A DNA stretch of 64,000 nucleotides from Lineus longissimus (Eukaryota; Nemertea; Pilidiophora; Heteronemertea; Lineidae), in assembly GCF_910592395.1 (NCBI RefSeq), contig NC_088314.1:10044001-10108000 (forward strand). Direction: 5' to 3'. Positions 9,801 to 22,000 of this stretch are shown here, piece after piece; position 1 is the stretch's first letter; each line of letters begins with the position of its first letter. Under the pieces are notes generated by a model. The model worked only from the letters and a program-made list of their open reading frames with translations, ran no database searches and had not been told where the DNA came from. The translations under genes were made by a program, and so were the position numbers.

Positions 9801-12800
9801 CTCTACATCCGTGCAATAAATATTGCATGTCAGTTTTTAAAAATCACTTGGCAACAGTGCCCTTAAAGGGGGACTATAGGCATAAGCTAGGGGGGGTCAA
9901 ATTGGTGGTCTTCAGGTGAATTATATGCACAGTTCGGGGAGTTGTTTGTGTATGGTCCAGTTGTCAATACCTTCCTCATACAAGCCTGAATAGTTCTGAT
10001 GTACGGTGAGATAGGAGAGACCCCTAGTGGTGACTTCGTGTAACTTTATCTTGCCTACCTGGCTACTGCCTATAGTCTCCCTTTAAATGAAACTATGAAC
10101 TGTTTCATTGTCCTGGCTACTCACAGTCTGCATTTGGTGATCACACGGTGAATAATTAGGAGGACTGCCATGAATATTCAACTTTCTGAAAACCAACCTA
10201 TCTATCATGGCTATTTACAGATCACAGAAAAGGGCTTCAAATTTATTGCTGATGGCTGTCGGAACATACAGTTCCTGATGTTGAATGAGTTCACCTCACT
10301 CTCGGACGAAGCCGTCCAAGTCTTGGCCGATAACTGTAAAAACCTCCGGCACATCTCGTTCCTGGGGTCACCATTCCTGTCCGATGAAACATTCAAGAAA
10401 TTTGCCGTTCACAAGAAGCTGGAGAAAATCAAAATTGAAGGTAGGGTGTGATCAACGATTAATAGGGACTGGTCTTTTATTATTTCTTGGTGTGATTGTC
10501 TGGAAATGATGTCTGACAGCTGGCAGTATCAATGAGTGTTCTGACCAAGTGCTACTGATGTTGAGAACATAAAGAGTTTCGGATTTGTAATCCCAGCTTT
10601 TTCAGTTTGATACCATCCACATCACAATGCTAGTTACTTTTGGCGAGCCACATCCTCGAATGAGACTTCTTTTTCTTCTTGTTAACGTCAGACAGCAGTT
10701 CAAATCTGTTGTCTGGTGGCGTGAATAGTGTTAACACTTAGCACTCGCAGGTGGTGAAGACACCTTTTGGTCACTTAGTGAACAATAATCTGGCTCACCT
10801 GACGTCTGCCTATACTCGAGTTTCACAGTGCAATCTCTAAGAAAGTTGTCTGCTTCTCTGGACATGCACACTGGCTTGTTTGAAAAGTGTTTATTTTCAA
10901 TCTATTTCAAAGGACTTTCGGCCTGCAAAGTCTTCCCCCTTTAATCCCATAACTCTCCTCCTTGCAGGTAACCAGAAGTTGTCAGATGCAGGTCTGAAGC
11001 CCATCGGGAAGTTCTGTCACGAACTCCGTCACCTGTACATGGTCGACTGCCAGCGCATCACCGACCTGTCCCTGAAAGCTTTATCATTGTGTCGTCACCT
11101 CACCGTACTCAACTTGGCAGACTGTGTGAGAATCACCGATACTGGAGTGCGGTACATCGTAGAAGGTTCATGCGGCCCAAAACTGAGGGAACTCAACCTG
11201 ACAAACTGTATACGCCTGGGTGACATAGGCTTGGTGAATATTCATAAAAGGTACGTACAGTAAAACCTCTCTATTAAGGACACCCTCGGGACTGATAAAT
11301 GCTGTCCTTGATAGAGAGGTGTCCTGATTAGAGAGGTCAAATTGAATGGAAAGTACCAATTTGGAACCAAAACTTGTGTCCCTAATAGAGAGGTTGTCCT
11401 TAATAGAGAGGTGTCTGCTATGGGAGGTTCCACTGTATACCGTTGTTAGCTAAACAAACTTTTACAATCACATGTTGTCTGTCATAATGTCATTGTTCGC
11501 CCATCTGTTCATTAGCAGAGCATGCATTGTAACTGCAAGAGCTGTCAACCTGACACCTTGTACACATGAACCCATTGATCAAATGACCTCAGAGATGAGA
11601 TTTCCGCCAAAAACTGATTCTTGACTTCAAGTCAAGGATCAATTTGGACCGAAATCTTGGCCAGGTGGGGACCCTATCATACAGGCTATTAGTCTGTCCA
11701 CCTTCAAGATTTTGGGCATCGTTCATGCTCTTGCTGCATATTGGCTGAAAGCGATCGCAAAATCGACTTCTCTCAAACTTGTAGATCAGCTCAAATTTTC
11801 CCTCAAGCAACCACGACACAAAGTTCAACATTCACTTGTAAATCAACTGCAAGGTGGCTCAGAAATCCAGTGGTGATCATATTATTTCACAACACCGGGT
11901 TGAAATTGAAATCTACAGTTCAGCAAATTGTGCGTGCCAGTTTCCCCAAGTAATGGAATGAATGTTGATGCTTTCTTTTCAGATGTCATAGCCTGGCATA
12001 CCTCAGTGTCTGTTTCTGTGAGCACATCAGTGAGGCGGGTATAGAGCTGCTGGGTCAGACTCACAGTCTCACGTCGTTGGATATATCAGGGTGTAACTGC
12101 GGTGATCAGGGCCTGTCCGCTCTTGGTAACAATCAACATTTCAATGATGTGTGTCTGTCCGAGTGTTCAGCCGTCACCGATCTTGGTCTGCAGAAGTTTG
12201 CCCAGCAGTGTAAGGAGGTGGAGAGGTTGGATCTCTCTCATTGCCAAGTAGGTTGCTATTTATTTAATTGACTTGAAGTATTGATTAGAGAAGAGTGTGT
12301 GGCTGGTTAATGTTTAGAAAGACGAGCACCCAGGTTGGATACCGAATATAGGGGAATTTTTGTTATTATTAGTTCGTTAACTGTTGAATTGATTGGACTG
12401 CTTCTGCCTGCCTGTCCATCCGTCTGTCCGTTCATTAGCAGGACACATTGTGTAACCACTCGGGCTGGTAACCTGAAACTTCGTACAAATGAACCCCTAG
12501 ATCAGATCACCTCTAAGATTAAGTTTCGGTCTGATCTGATTATTGACTTTGCCAAAGGAGGGTCCTATTATGGAAGGTTTTGATTTGATCTTTGTTACAA
12601 AGTCACACGAGGTCAAATCAAAACTGTTCTTTTCAACCGGAAAATGGACGCACGTAGACCTATGTCAAATGGCTGACTTGGAGAGGTTATGCTTGCTTTG
12701 TGATGCTATTTTCAGAAATATATTTTTCCTTTTGCAGCAATTAACAGATGGTGCTATAAAGAACTTGGCATTTTGTTGCCGCATACTCAGCGTGTTGAAC

Positions 12801-14199
12801 CTAGCCGGATGCAAGCTCCTCACAGACCTTAGCATCCAGTACCTGTCTGGAGTGTGCCATTATCTCCGCTCCCTGGATCTGTCAGGGTGCATACTGGTTT
12901 CGTAAGTATTTACGCATCCAAACTCACAGCTGGGCCAATGAAAGTAAATTATCAGTTGTCCTGCCAAGAGAAATATTTGTTTTTGGTGATAATCAATATT
13001 ACGGAAGAGATATAAATTGTGACCCGTCACAGCAAAACCAGGCGCATGTCGCTCTGAGCTTGGCAGGTTGAGATGGACTGTTCGTTCATTTCTCTGTTGT
13101 CTACCTTTTGTGAAATATGAACACATCAATTTCTACCATTATCTCCTGGTGTCATTTAGGCTCATCTTCTGTGCAACATACGCCTGGTTTTGCTGTGACG
13201 GGTCACAATTGGAGTAACAGAGAGAAACGAGTAAAAAAGCTGGGAATTTTAACTGTTTAATCTGAGTTTTAACTGTTTTGATGATGAAAATTTTCCAGAT
13301 GCCTTAATTTTGCCACGGGGGACTGATCTGTGTAATCATGTTTTGCCGACAGTGAACAATGAAAAAATTGAAAAAGGCCTTTGGAAATTATTTTATACCC
13401 TAGGTCGTACATGGGGCATCAACCAAGACAGGCCCTTCTCTGCACACTGGAAGGCCTGCCGGATTATCTGCTGTCTGGGGAATTGATTCGCTGTGTTGGA
13501 AATGGCTTTCATCTTGTTGCGATCACAGATTTTTGTTGCAGGCACCGGCGATCACCAGCACTAATGGGCAATTTCTGTGGCAGGAATTTAAATTGCTCGT
13601 TTGCAGGGTGATCTACTCCTGTATGTGTTATCGGTAAAGCCTTCTATAGCAGGTGCTCTGAATTATACAAAGCAGACGCCCAATCCAGATAATTTTCATG
13701 ATTGTTGGTTTTGTTGTACTTTCAGCGATAAATCTATGAAATATTTGAGAAAAGGCTGCAAGAATCTAAAGACACTGATTATTCTATACTGCTGTAACAT
13801 TAGCAAGTAAGTTTTTTTAAATTTTCAAGTATACAGGGCGAGCCAAAAAAAGTAATTCTAAAGTCAAGAATTGATATGTCCAGGATATTTACTTTTCACC
13901 GAAACTCGTAATTAAAGTAGGTGCTCAGACTGATCTGTTGGCACCTTGGTTATAATTCTCCAATCATGGATGCATGGCTTAGCACCATTGTCTTGAAAAC
14001 GGGTTGTCAAATGTCTTTGCAAACACAAGTAGTAGGGTCAATTTGACAAAGTTTTCAACGTTTCAAAGGTAAAAAAGGTGAATGGGCATACTTAATTATG
14101 CGGCTTCTTGATATTTTCAGGCATACTGCTGCAAAGATGGCGCGTCAATTGGAAGTGCAATACAGCCAGGATGAAGTCCCCAGCTACTTTGGATATTAA
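6886..14199 (+). CDS. FBXL13: F-box and leucine-rich repeat protein 13 / dynein regulatory complex subunit 6 (5' partial)
   Basis: Eleven exons join in phase: 6886-6990, 7421-7542, 8175-8337, 8731-8831, 9465-9594, 10221-10440, 10968-11250, 11983-12247, 12738-12901, 13726-13806 and 14121-14199 (TAA at 14197). They give 570 residues ending VPSYFGY. An F-box spans the first two exons (ISMLPRKVAIK then IFGYISIADLARCASVCRSW). About fifteen Cys-containing leucine-rich repeats follow, such as HLNMRGCDML, DLNLSECPGVT, VLNLADCVRIT and SLDLSGCILVS. This is the FBXL13/DRC6 architecture; the protein is part of the nexin-dynein regulatory complex of motile axonemes. Human FBXL13 is about 735 residues, so upstream exons are missing or unrecognised. 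An ATG in the first exon at 6908 is unlikely to be the real start. Introns carry several MITEs. Confidence 0.93.
8358..8580 (+). mobile_element. MITE of the TTAAAGGGGGAC family, copy 1
   Basis: It starts TTAAAGGGGGACTATAGGCA and ends with an imperfect inverted copy (GCCTATATTGTCCCTTCAAG). It is about 220 bp, in FBXL13 intron 3, beginning 20 bases after the exon-3 splice donor. Relatives lie at 9863-10086 and, reversed, at 35157-35379. The internal phrase AACTTTATCTTGCCT is shared by all. Confidence 0.7.
9085..9366. mobile_element. TTAA-flanked MITE (piggyBac-type), 282 bp
   Basis: The ends read TTAACCCTTTAGCCCTCCA and, from the right, TTAACCCTTTAGCACTCCA, 18 of 19 matching, with TTAA at each border (9085-9088, 9363-9366). 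It lies in FBXL13 intron 4. The CCCTTT after TTAA fits piggyBac-like termini. Confidence 0.72.
9863..10086 (+). mobile_element. MITE of the TTAAAGGGGGAC family, copy 2
   Basis: TTAAAGGGGGACTATAGGCA on the left and TGCCTATAGTCTCCCTTTAA on the right form nearly perfect 20-bp inverted ends that include TTAA. It sits in FBXL13 intron 5. Confidence 0.75.
11258..11435 (+). mobile_element. TA-flanked 178-bp MITE (mariner/pogo-like ends), copy A
   Basis: CAGTAAAACCTCTCTATTAA on the left and GGGAGGTTCCACTG on the right are inverted ends flanked by TA. The interior repeats a motif close to GTCCTTAATAGAGAGGT several times. It begins 8 bases after the end of FBXL13 exon 7, so it nearly touches the splice donor. 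Other copies are at 15078, 23978, 32737, 43438 and 51644, and a decayed one near 29398. Confidence 0.78.
11460..11660 (+). repeat. dispersed repeat in FBXL13 intron 7
   Basis: Phrases such as TTCATTAGCAG, GTACACATGAACCC and GATCAAATGACCTC recur in order at 12416-12560 (intron 8), and more weakly near 42740-42830. I cannot assign a class. Confidence 0.45.
12410..12620 (+). repeat. second copy of the dispersed repeat, FBXL13 intron 8
   Basis: It contains TTCATTAGCAGGACACATTG, GTACAAATGAACCCCTAGAT and TCTGATCTGATTATTGACTT. The last phrase resembles part of the 123-bp satellite unit at 19580-22100, read on the minus strand, so the satellite may derive from this family (inference). Confidence 0.45.
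13018..13207 (-). mobile_element. MITE with TGTGACCC ends, copy 1
   Basis: The ends TGTGACCCGTCACAGCAAAA and TTTTGCTGTGACGGGTCACA are exact inverted repeats. It is 190 bp, in FBXL13 intron 9. Related copies lie at 59559-59749 (opposite orientation) and 61417-61609. The flanks AATT on both sides may be the target duplication. Confidence 0.78.
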
Positions 14200-15077
14200 A
14201 GAGGCCTTTGCTGTGAACTAGGTGGAATCATATCTCTGTTCGGGATCAGAAATTTTACGGAATGTGGACTCAATACATGATGTCTGAATTCGACCTTTGA
14301 TTCTAAACTGCTGTAAGCTGGGAAATGTTTATCTGCATTCTAATTTTACACTTTTATGACCAGTACTGTAATATCAGTGAACATTCCCCAGTTTAGTGCA
14401 TTTAGAAATGTTCAAAAAGTAAAACCATTTCCTTTGGGAATTGACAGCGACTCCAATATTTGATGAAGATGCGATCTTCCTTTAACATATTTGAAGGGGT
14501 TATCTGGAGGTGGTATTTCCATCCATTAATCGGTGATGTTGCCATAATTTGGTCACTATCAACATGATCAACGAAAAAATACTCGAAAATCTTCTTTTGA
14601 TTTAGGTCTAGGACAGTATGTTATGTAAGCATGATTTACAACTTTTTGTTGATTAATGAGTTTCTACAAGCGGATAGACCAGCATTGTCGACCCAGGTTT
14701 TTACCTGATGTTCGGCCGTCAGTGACAAACCTGCTGCATGTATTATGGAGTCTACACTGCTTGTGCCTTAGATATATCTCTCTCTCTTCTGTGGTGAAAG
14801 CTTGTGCCAAAGATAACTTTACAAAGGGCGCATTAATGTGCCTTACATTTGTTCCGTCCAAAATGTGTTTGAAATATTGCATTGGGGAATTTTTTAATCG
14901 GTGAATTGGTACCAGTAGCAGAATGGCCGTGTCGATCACTGTGACAAGCACAGTTTCAAGGCACAATTTCTTAGAAATGCTATTACAGTAGAACCTCTCT
15001 ATACCGGTAGCAGAATGGCCGTGTCGATCACTGTGACAAGCACAGTTTCAAGGTACAATTTCTTAGAAATGCTATTA
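14200..15077. other. FBXL13 3' flank with a 92-bp tandem duplication
   Basis: The FBXL13 3' UTR presumably starts here; I found no convincing polyadenylation signal. At 14910-15001 a segment beginning TACCAGTAGCAGAATGGCCG is repeated in tandem at 15002-15093. Each copy ends inside the left end of the TA-type MITE, so the MITE end is present twice. Confidence 0.6.
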
Positions 15078-15237
15078 CAGTAGAACCTCTCTATTAAGGA
15101 CACCCATAAGACTGATAAGTGCTGTCCTTAATAGAGATGTGTCCTGATTAGAGGGGTCACATTGAATGGAAACAACCAATTTGGGACCAAAACTAGTGTC
15201 CTTAATAGAGAGGTGTCTGCAAAGGGAGGTTCCACTG
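15078..15237 (+). mobile_element. TA-type MITE, copy B
   Basis: CAGTAGAACCTCTCTATTAA on the left and GGGAGGTTCCACTG on the right. It belongs to the same family as 11258-11435 but lacks about 18 internal bases. Confidence 0.72.
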
Positions 15238-15564
15238 TCCTATCCAAGTGTCAGTCTCGCCGACTCTAGTGCCAACAGAAAACACGAAAATTATGCATCA
15301 AGAGCATAAAAAAACAAACTTTCTGTGATCCAATATATTTGGAAGTGAATTGTTTGCAGAGTTGCGACAACATTTGATGTCAGTATTAGCTAAATCATCC
15401 CAATATATCTGCCTCTCTGCCGGGCTGTGTTTGGAGCTAAGCAGTCTACTGCATTCTAATGTAATGATAAAAGCTTCATCAGATGTGGCTAAAACATAAC
15501 GCCCCCTCGTCTCGGAGGTCAGGCATGATAAGTTGATGTAATTCTTCTGCATCTATTGGGCAAT

Positions 15565-16412
15565 GTGTTTGTTCCGGGGCCCCATGGTACTGCTTGTTTG
15601 TTCCGGGGCCCCATGGTACTGCTTGTTTGTTCCAGGGCCCCAGGGTACTGCTTGTTTGTTCCGGAGCCCCAGGGTACTGCTTGTTTGTTCCAGGGCCCCA
15701 TGGTACTGCTTGTTTGTTCCAGGGCCCCAGGGTACTGCTTGTTTGTTCCAGGGCCCCAGGGTACTGCTTGTTTGTTCCAGGGCCCCAGGGTACTGCTTGT
15801 TTGTTCCAGGGCCCCTGGGTACTGCTTGTTTGTTCCGGGGCCCCAGGGTACTGCTTGTTTGTTCCAGGGCCCCTGGGTACTGCTTGTTTGTTCCAGGGCC
15901 CCTGGGTACTGCTTGTTTGTTCCAGGGCCCCTGGGTACTGCTTGTTTGTTCCAGGGCCCCTGGGTACTGCTTGTTTGTTCCAGGGCCCCAGGGTACTGCT
16001 TGTTTGTTCCAGGGCCCCTGGGTACTGCTTGTTTGTTCCGGGGCCCCAGGGTACTGCTTGTTTGTTCCAGGGCCCAGGGTACTGCTTGTTTGTTCCAGGG
16101 CCCCTGGGTACTGCTTGTTTGTTCCAGGGCCCCATGGTACTGCTTGTTTGTTCCAGGGCCCCAAGGTACTGCTTGTTTGTTCCGGGGCCCCATGGTACTG
16201 CTTGTTTGTTCCAGGGCCCCTGGGTACTGCTTGTTTGTTCCGGGGCCCAGGGTACTGCTTGTTTGTTCCAGGGCCCAGGGTACTGCTTGTTTGTTCCGGG
16301 GCCCCAGGGTACTGCTTGTTTGTTCCAGGGCCCAGGGTACTGCTTGTTTGTTCCGGGGCCCCAGGGTACTGCTTGTTTGTTCCGGGGCCCCAGGGTACTG
16401 CTTGTTTGTTCC
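15565..16412. repeat. 29-bp minisatellite, about 29 copies
   Basis: The unit is close to TACTGCTTGTTTGTTCC followed by an AGGGCCCCAGGG-type segment, with A/G and T/A variants. Because 29 is not a multiple of 3, every frame cycles through the same 29-residue peptide, and no unit carries a stop on either strand. Long open frames (up to 318 aa on minus) therefore arise without selection. A few units are one base short (28 bp), which shifts phase without creating stops. Confidence 0.9.
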
Positions 16413-16805
16413 TGATTAACACGATCTAGTCTCATGGTTTAAAACATTGTAAATATTGTGATTTCATTCCTGTTTCAAATCATTGTAAATACCCTTACAT
16501 ATACATTACAAATTCATTTCTATTCATTAAAAATAGCTTTTGAAACATAGAACATGTTATTCACTTCTATCTAGTTAATAAATCATTATTTTTTATACCT
16601 GTACATTTTAGTCTTTATGCTTATCAATTGAATGTCTTTCTAACAAAGGACCTATTCAAGAAGAGCAACGGAGCTCTGTACAGCAAGGTTTAGGCAAACA
16701 GATAGCCAAAAGAGTGATGAAGGTTTTAACCGAATAGCTTACTTCAGGACAAATAGACGCTTTCATGATGCACTGTGTATATCATCTGGTGAGTATACTT
16801 TTGGC

Positions 16806-17700
16806 AATTGTGTAACAATCAGTGTCTCTCAGACGTCCATGTTGACTATGGTCAGATTGTAACAATCAGTGTCTTTCAGACGGCCATGTTGACTTGTCAG
16901 ATTGTAACAATCAGTGTCTCTCAGACGGCCATGTTGACCGGTCAGATTGTAACAATCAGTGTCTCTCAGACGGCCATGTTGACTTGTCAGATTGTAACAA
17001 TCAGTGTCTCTCAGACGGCCATGTTGACCGGTCAGATTGTAACAATCAGTGTCTCTCAGACGGCCATGTTGACCGGTCAGATTGTAACAATCAGTGTCTC
17101 TCAGATGGCCATGTTGATTATGGTCAGATTGTAACAATCAGTGTCTCTCAGACGTCCATGTTGACTATGGTCAGATTGTAACAATCAGTGTCTCTCAGAC
17201 GTCCATGTTGACTCTGGTCAGATTGTAACAATCTGTGTCTCTCAGATGGCCATGTTGATTATGGTCAGATTGTAACAATCTGTGTCTCTCAGACGTCCAT
17301 GTTGACTATGGTCAAATTGTAACAATCTGTGTCTCTCAGACGTCCATGTTGACTCTGGTCAGATTGTGAAAATCAGTGTCTCTCAGACGGCCATGTTGAC
17401 ACTCGTCAGATTGTGACAATCAGTGACACTTGAGATGGCAATGTTGACTGAGGACAGATTTTGACAGTGTCCCTTTAGATAGCGTTGTTGACTGAGGTCA
17501 GCTTGTGACAGTCAGTGTCCCTTTCTATGAAGGCAACGTTGACAATGGTGAGGTTGTGACAATCAGTGTCCCTTTGGATGGCAATGTTGGCTGTGTACAG
17601 ATTGTGACAATCAGTGTTCCTTCAGATGGCCATGTTAACTATGGTTAGATTGTGACAATCAGTGACCCTAACACCAAGTGGACTGAAGTAAGATTGTGAC
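16806..17700. repeat. 45-bp minisatellite, about 20 copies, decaying rightward
   Basis: The unit contains TCAGATTGTAACAATCAGTG then TCTCTCAGACGGCCATGTTG. Spacing is 45 bp up to about 17400, then units diverge in length and sequence. It lies in the FBXL13-LANCL1 intergenic region. Confidence 0.88.
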
Positions 17701-17920
17701 AATCAGCGATGCTTCTAATGTCCTTATTTACCGAGGTAAGACTGTGACAATTAGGCACTCTGCAAATGATGACTGACGATTTGACCAAAAAGGAGACTGC
17801 TTTCAAATCATAATCATCATGTTCGCAGGGCTTCTCCGCTGGTTGCAGTGACAGAAGTCCCTCAATTGCCAAACACTTTAGTGTCCCCTTAGATGGGAAT
17901 GATGGAATCTGACTAGTCTA

Positions 17921-18995
17921 GCAGCCCCTCCACATCTACCAGGCGGCTATGGGCCAACAACTCATTCTGTCGCTTTACAGAGTTACATAAAAGAGAACAA
18001 GAACTCCGACACTTTTGATGGCTTGAACCATCACGCTGCACTGACTAGTCAATACAGACTGGACATGGCCATATAATTGGACACTTGCTATCACAACCAT
18101 ACTAGGGTCAACAGTGATAGGTTGTGATAATTGGTCATGGCCACTTACGCCATCTAAAGAGACACTGACACTGCAATAAGCCTGACTCGTGACGTTTTAA
18201 ATGGCAACAATAAGTATTCCTTGAAATGGTTATGTTCCAAGTAAATGAAGAAATGCCATTGATTCTAAATCCATTTATTTTAAGTTGATTTTAACTACAT
18301 AAATTCTGACAACATATGTACTTTAAAGTTCACGTTTATACACACAGTAAGCCTCGCATATAACGGCCCCACATATACCGGATACTTGCATATAATAGAC
18401 ACCTTTCAAATCCGAGCCTGACTTAAGCTTGTAAGTTTTCGACTCAAATTTGTCTCCTATAACAGGCTCGAACAATCATCTCCATTGAACTGAAATCACA
18501 GGTCCTCGTCTAACCATGAACACATTTCCTTTAAAACAGCCTTGAATATATTGCACTGGCTTGACAAAGCCATTTTCAACATCTCAACAGGTCCTTTAAC
18601 AGCATTTTCTCCTAGAGCAAGGACCTGGGATGTACAAGGCTTTATGAATATTTTTAGTATTAGGTCATCCCATTATTCCATCTTAACTGCCAAGCAGGTG
18701 TGTTGGATCCTAACCTTGCTGTGGTGCACCTGCCTGTGTGCCCCTATAACCCAAATGGCTAGCCTGGCGGGAGCCCGGCCCCAGGCAGATCCAACCATGC
18801 CAGACGGATCTTGGGCTAGGGTTCAGACCAAAGTTGTATCCAAGCTTTGGTGATGACGCTTCAAGGAGGCAGCCTCTCCACATCCACCTTGCAGCTGCGG
18901 GCCAACAACTCATTCTGTCTCTATGCAGAGTTACAGAAAGGAGAACCAAAACTCTCACACTTTTCATGGCTTTAAATCATCACGCTGGACTCAAG
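17921..18995. repeat. pair of about 125-bp direct repeats in the intergenic region
   Basis: 17921-18045 and 18869-18995 share GGGCCAACAACTCATTCTGT, a CAGAGTTACA phrase, and CATCACGCTG in the same order. The sequence between holds a fragment near 18345 (CAGTAAGCCTCGCATATAAC) that looks like another mariner-type end. The LANCL1 3' end at 19018 follows directly, so its 3' UTR may run through the second copy. Confidence 0.6.
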
Positions 18996-19017
18996 TAAGG
19001 AAGTTAACTGTCGAGAA

Positions 19018-22000
19018 TCAGAGTTCAAATGCAGGGAATTTACTGTTCCTTGGATCAATGACGTCTGCCAAGAAATATATGGTGCCGGCCAGGCCTGAAA
19101 AATAAGCAGCCAAATGAGCCACATTACATATCATATAGAGTTAATATTTTAGTTGTACCAAGTACAACCTTGCTACTATTACAATACATTTGAGTGACAA
19201 ATCCCCTTGATTTAATCACGGCAAAATTTGAGTGGTTTTTACAACTGCACTTTAGTTGACAATCTAACCTTACAGGTGGAGTTTTTGGTGCCAGTGGCGT
19301 CATCAATGGAGGAATCGCACTAAAGTTTGAGTCCATTCTCTTGGAATCGAGTTGAATTAGCCTTGGATATATTCCCTGCATTCCCTGATCCAGCAGGCTT
19401 TGGTTTCATCTCCAAGGTGACCAGGATTTAAATGTCTTACCTTCAAAAAGTGAATTAGGTCGGTCAGCAATTCTGCAATTATGGCTGCCATAATCACAAC
19501 AAAACTCAGCAAACTGAAAGAGACAAGAAAGTATTTCCTTGGAAGTTATAAGACTATCTTCAGTGAGATCTGATCTCAAAAAAGAAAATCACTATTGCCA
19601 AATTCTTGCCAAAGACAGTCAAGTCAAGATTCAGATCAGATTGAAATTCATAGTCAGGGGTAATAGCCAACTCAGGGATATCATGCAGAGATTGGCACTC
19701 ATAAGAGTTGACCTCCATTGCCAAACTCTTGCCAAAGACAGTCAAGTCAAGATTCAGATCAGATTGAAACTCATAGTCAGAGGTAATAGCTGACTCAGGG
19801 AGATCATGCAGAGATTGGCACCCATAAGAGCTGATCTGCATTGCCAAACTCTTGCCACGACAGTCAAGTCAAGATTCAGATCAGATTGTAATTCATAGTC
19901 AGAGGTAATAGCTGACTCAGGGAGATCATGCAGAGATTGGCACCCATAAGAGCTGATCTGCATTGCCAAACTCTTGCCAAAGACAGTCAAGCCAAGATTC
20001 AGATCAGATTGAAATTCATAGTCAGAGGTAATAGCTGACGCAGGGAGATCATGCAGAGATTGGCACCCATAAGAGCTGATCTGCATTGCCAAACTCTTGC
20101 CAAAGACAGTCAAGTCAAGATTCAGATCAGATTGAAATTCATAGCCAGAGGTAAGCGGACTCAGGGAGATCAGCATCATGCAGAGATTGGCACCCATAAG
20201 AGCTGATCTGTATTGCCAAACTCTTGCCAAAGACAATCAGTCAAGATTCAGATCAGATTGAAATTCATAGCCAGAGGTAAGCGGACTCAGGGAGATCATC
20301 ATCATGCAGAGATTGGCACCCATAAGAGCTGATCTGTACTGCCAAACTCTTGCCAAAGGGAGTCAGGTCAAGATTCAGATCAGATTGTAATTCATAGTCA
20401 GAGGTAAGCAGACTCAGGGAGATCATCATCATGCAGAGATTAGCACCCATAAGAGTTGATCTCCATTGCCAAACTCTTGCCAAAGACAGTCAAGTCAAGA
20501 TTCAGATCAGATTGAAATTCATAGTCCGAGGTAATAACGGACTCAGGGAGATCATCATCATGCAGAGATTGGCACCCATAAGAGCTGATCTGCATTGCCA
20601 ACTCTTGCCAAAGACAGTCAAGTCAAGATTCAGATCAGATTGTAATTCATAGTCATAGGTAATAGCTGACTCAGGGATATCATGCAGAGATTGGCACCCA
20701 TAAGAGCTGATCTGTATTGCCAAACTCTTGCCAAAGACAATCAGTCAAGATTCAGATCAGATTGAAATTCATAGCCAGAGGTAAGCGGACTCAGGGAGAT
20801 CATCATCATGCAGAGGTTGGCACCCATAAGAGCTTATCTGTACTGCCAAACTCTTGCCAAAGACAGTCAAGTCAAGATTCAGATCAGATTGTAATTCATA
20901 GTCATAGGTAATAGCTGACTCAGGGATATCATGCAGAGATTGGCACCCATAAGAGCTGATCTGTATTGCCAAATTCTTGCCAAAGACAGTCAAGTCAAGA
21001 TTCAGATCAGATTGTAATTCATAGTCAGAGGTAAGCGGACTCAGGGAGATCATCATCATGCAGAGATTAGCACCCATAAGAGTTGATCTCCATTGCCAAA
21101 CTCTTGCCAAAGACAGTCAAGTCAAGATTCAGATCAGATTGAAATTCATAGTCCGAGGTAATAACTGACTCAGGGAGATCATCATCATGCAGAGATTGGC
21201 ACCCATAAGAGCTGATCTGCATTGCCAACTCTTGCCAAAGACAGTCAAGTCAAGATTCAGATCAGATTGTAATTCATAGTCATAGGTAATAGCTGACTCA
21301 GGGATATCATGCAGAGATTGGCACCCATAAGAGCTGATCTGTATTGCCAAATTCTTGCCAAAGACAGTCAAGTCAAGATTCAGATCAGATTGAAATTCAT
21401 AGTCAGAGGTAATAGCTGACTCAGGGATATCATGCAGAGATTGGCACCCATAAGAGCTGATCTGCATTGCCAAACTCTTGCCAAAGACAGTCAAGTCAAG
21501 ATTCAGATCAGATTGTAATTCATAGTCATAGGTAAGTGGACTTAGGGAGATCATCATCATGCAAAGATTGGCACCCATAAGAGCTGATCTGCATTGCCAA
21601 ACTCTTGCCAAAGACAGTCAAGTCAAGATTCAGATCAGATTGTAATTCATAGTCATAGGTAATAGCTGACCGAGGGAGATCATGCAGAGATTGGCACCCA
21701 TAAGAGCTGATCTGCATTGCCAAACTCTTGCCAAAGACAGTCAAGTCAAGATTCAGATCAGATTGTAATTCATAGTCATAGGTAATAGCTGACCGAGGGA
21801 GATCATGCAGAGATTGGCACCCAAAAGAGCTGATCTGCATTGCCAAACTCTTGCCAAAGACAGTCAAGTCAGATTCAGATCAGATTGAAATTCATAGTCA
21901 GAGGTAAGAGAACTCAGGGAGATCATCATCATGCAAAGATTGGCACCCATAAGAGCTGATCTGCATTGCCAAACTCTTGCCAAAGACAGTCAAGTCAGAT

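Noticed and set aside
15479-16435. Minus-strand 318-aa ORF and similar long ORFs on both strands
   Set aside because: They are made by a stop-free 29-bp minisatellite; all frames are open and no start, splice or domain evidence exists.
15565-17700. CRISPR-like arrays
   Set aside because: The repeats are directly adjacent without unique spacers, and the host is eukaryotic.
19754-21611. Minus ORFs of 113-160 aa within the 123-bp satellite
   Set aside because: The unit is 41 codons long, so frames stay open; the region is spliced out of LANCL1.
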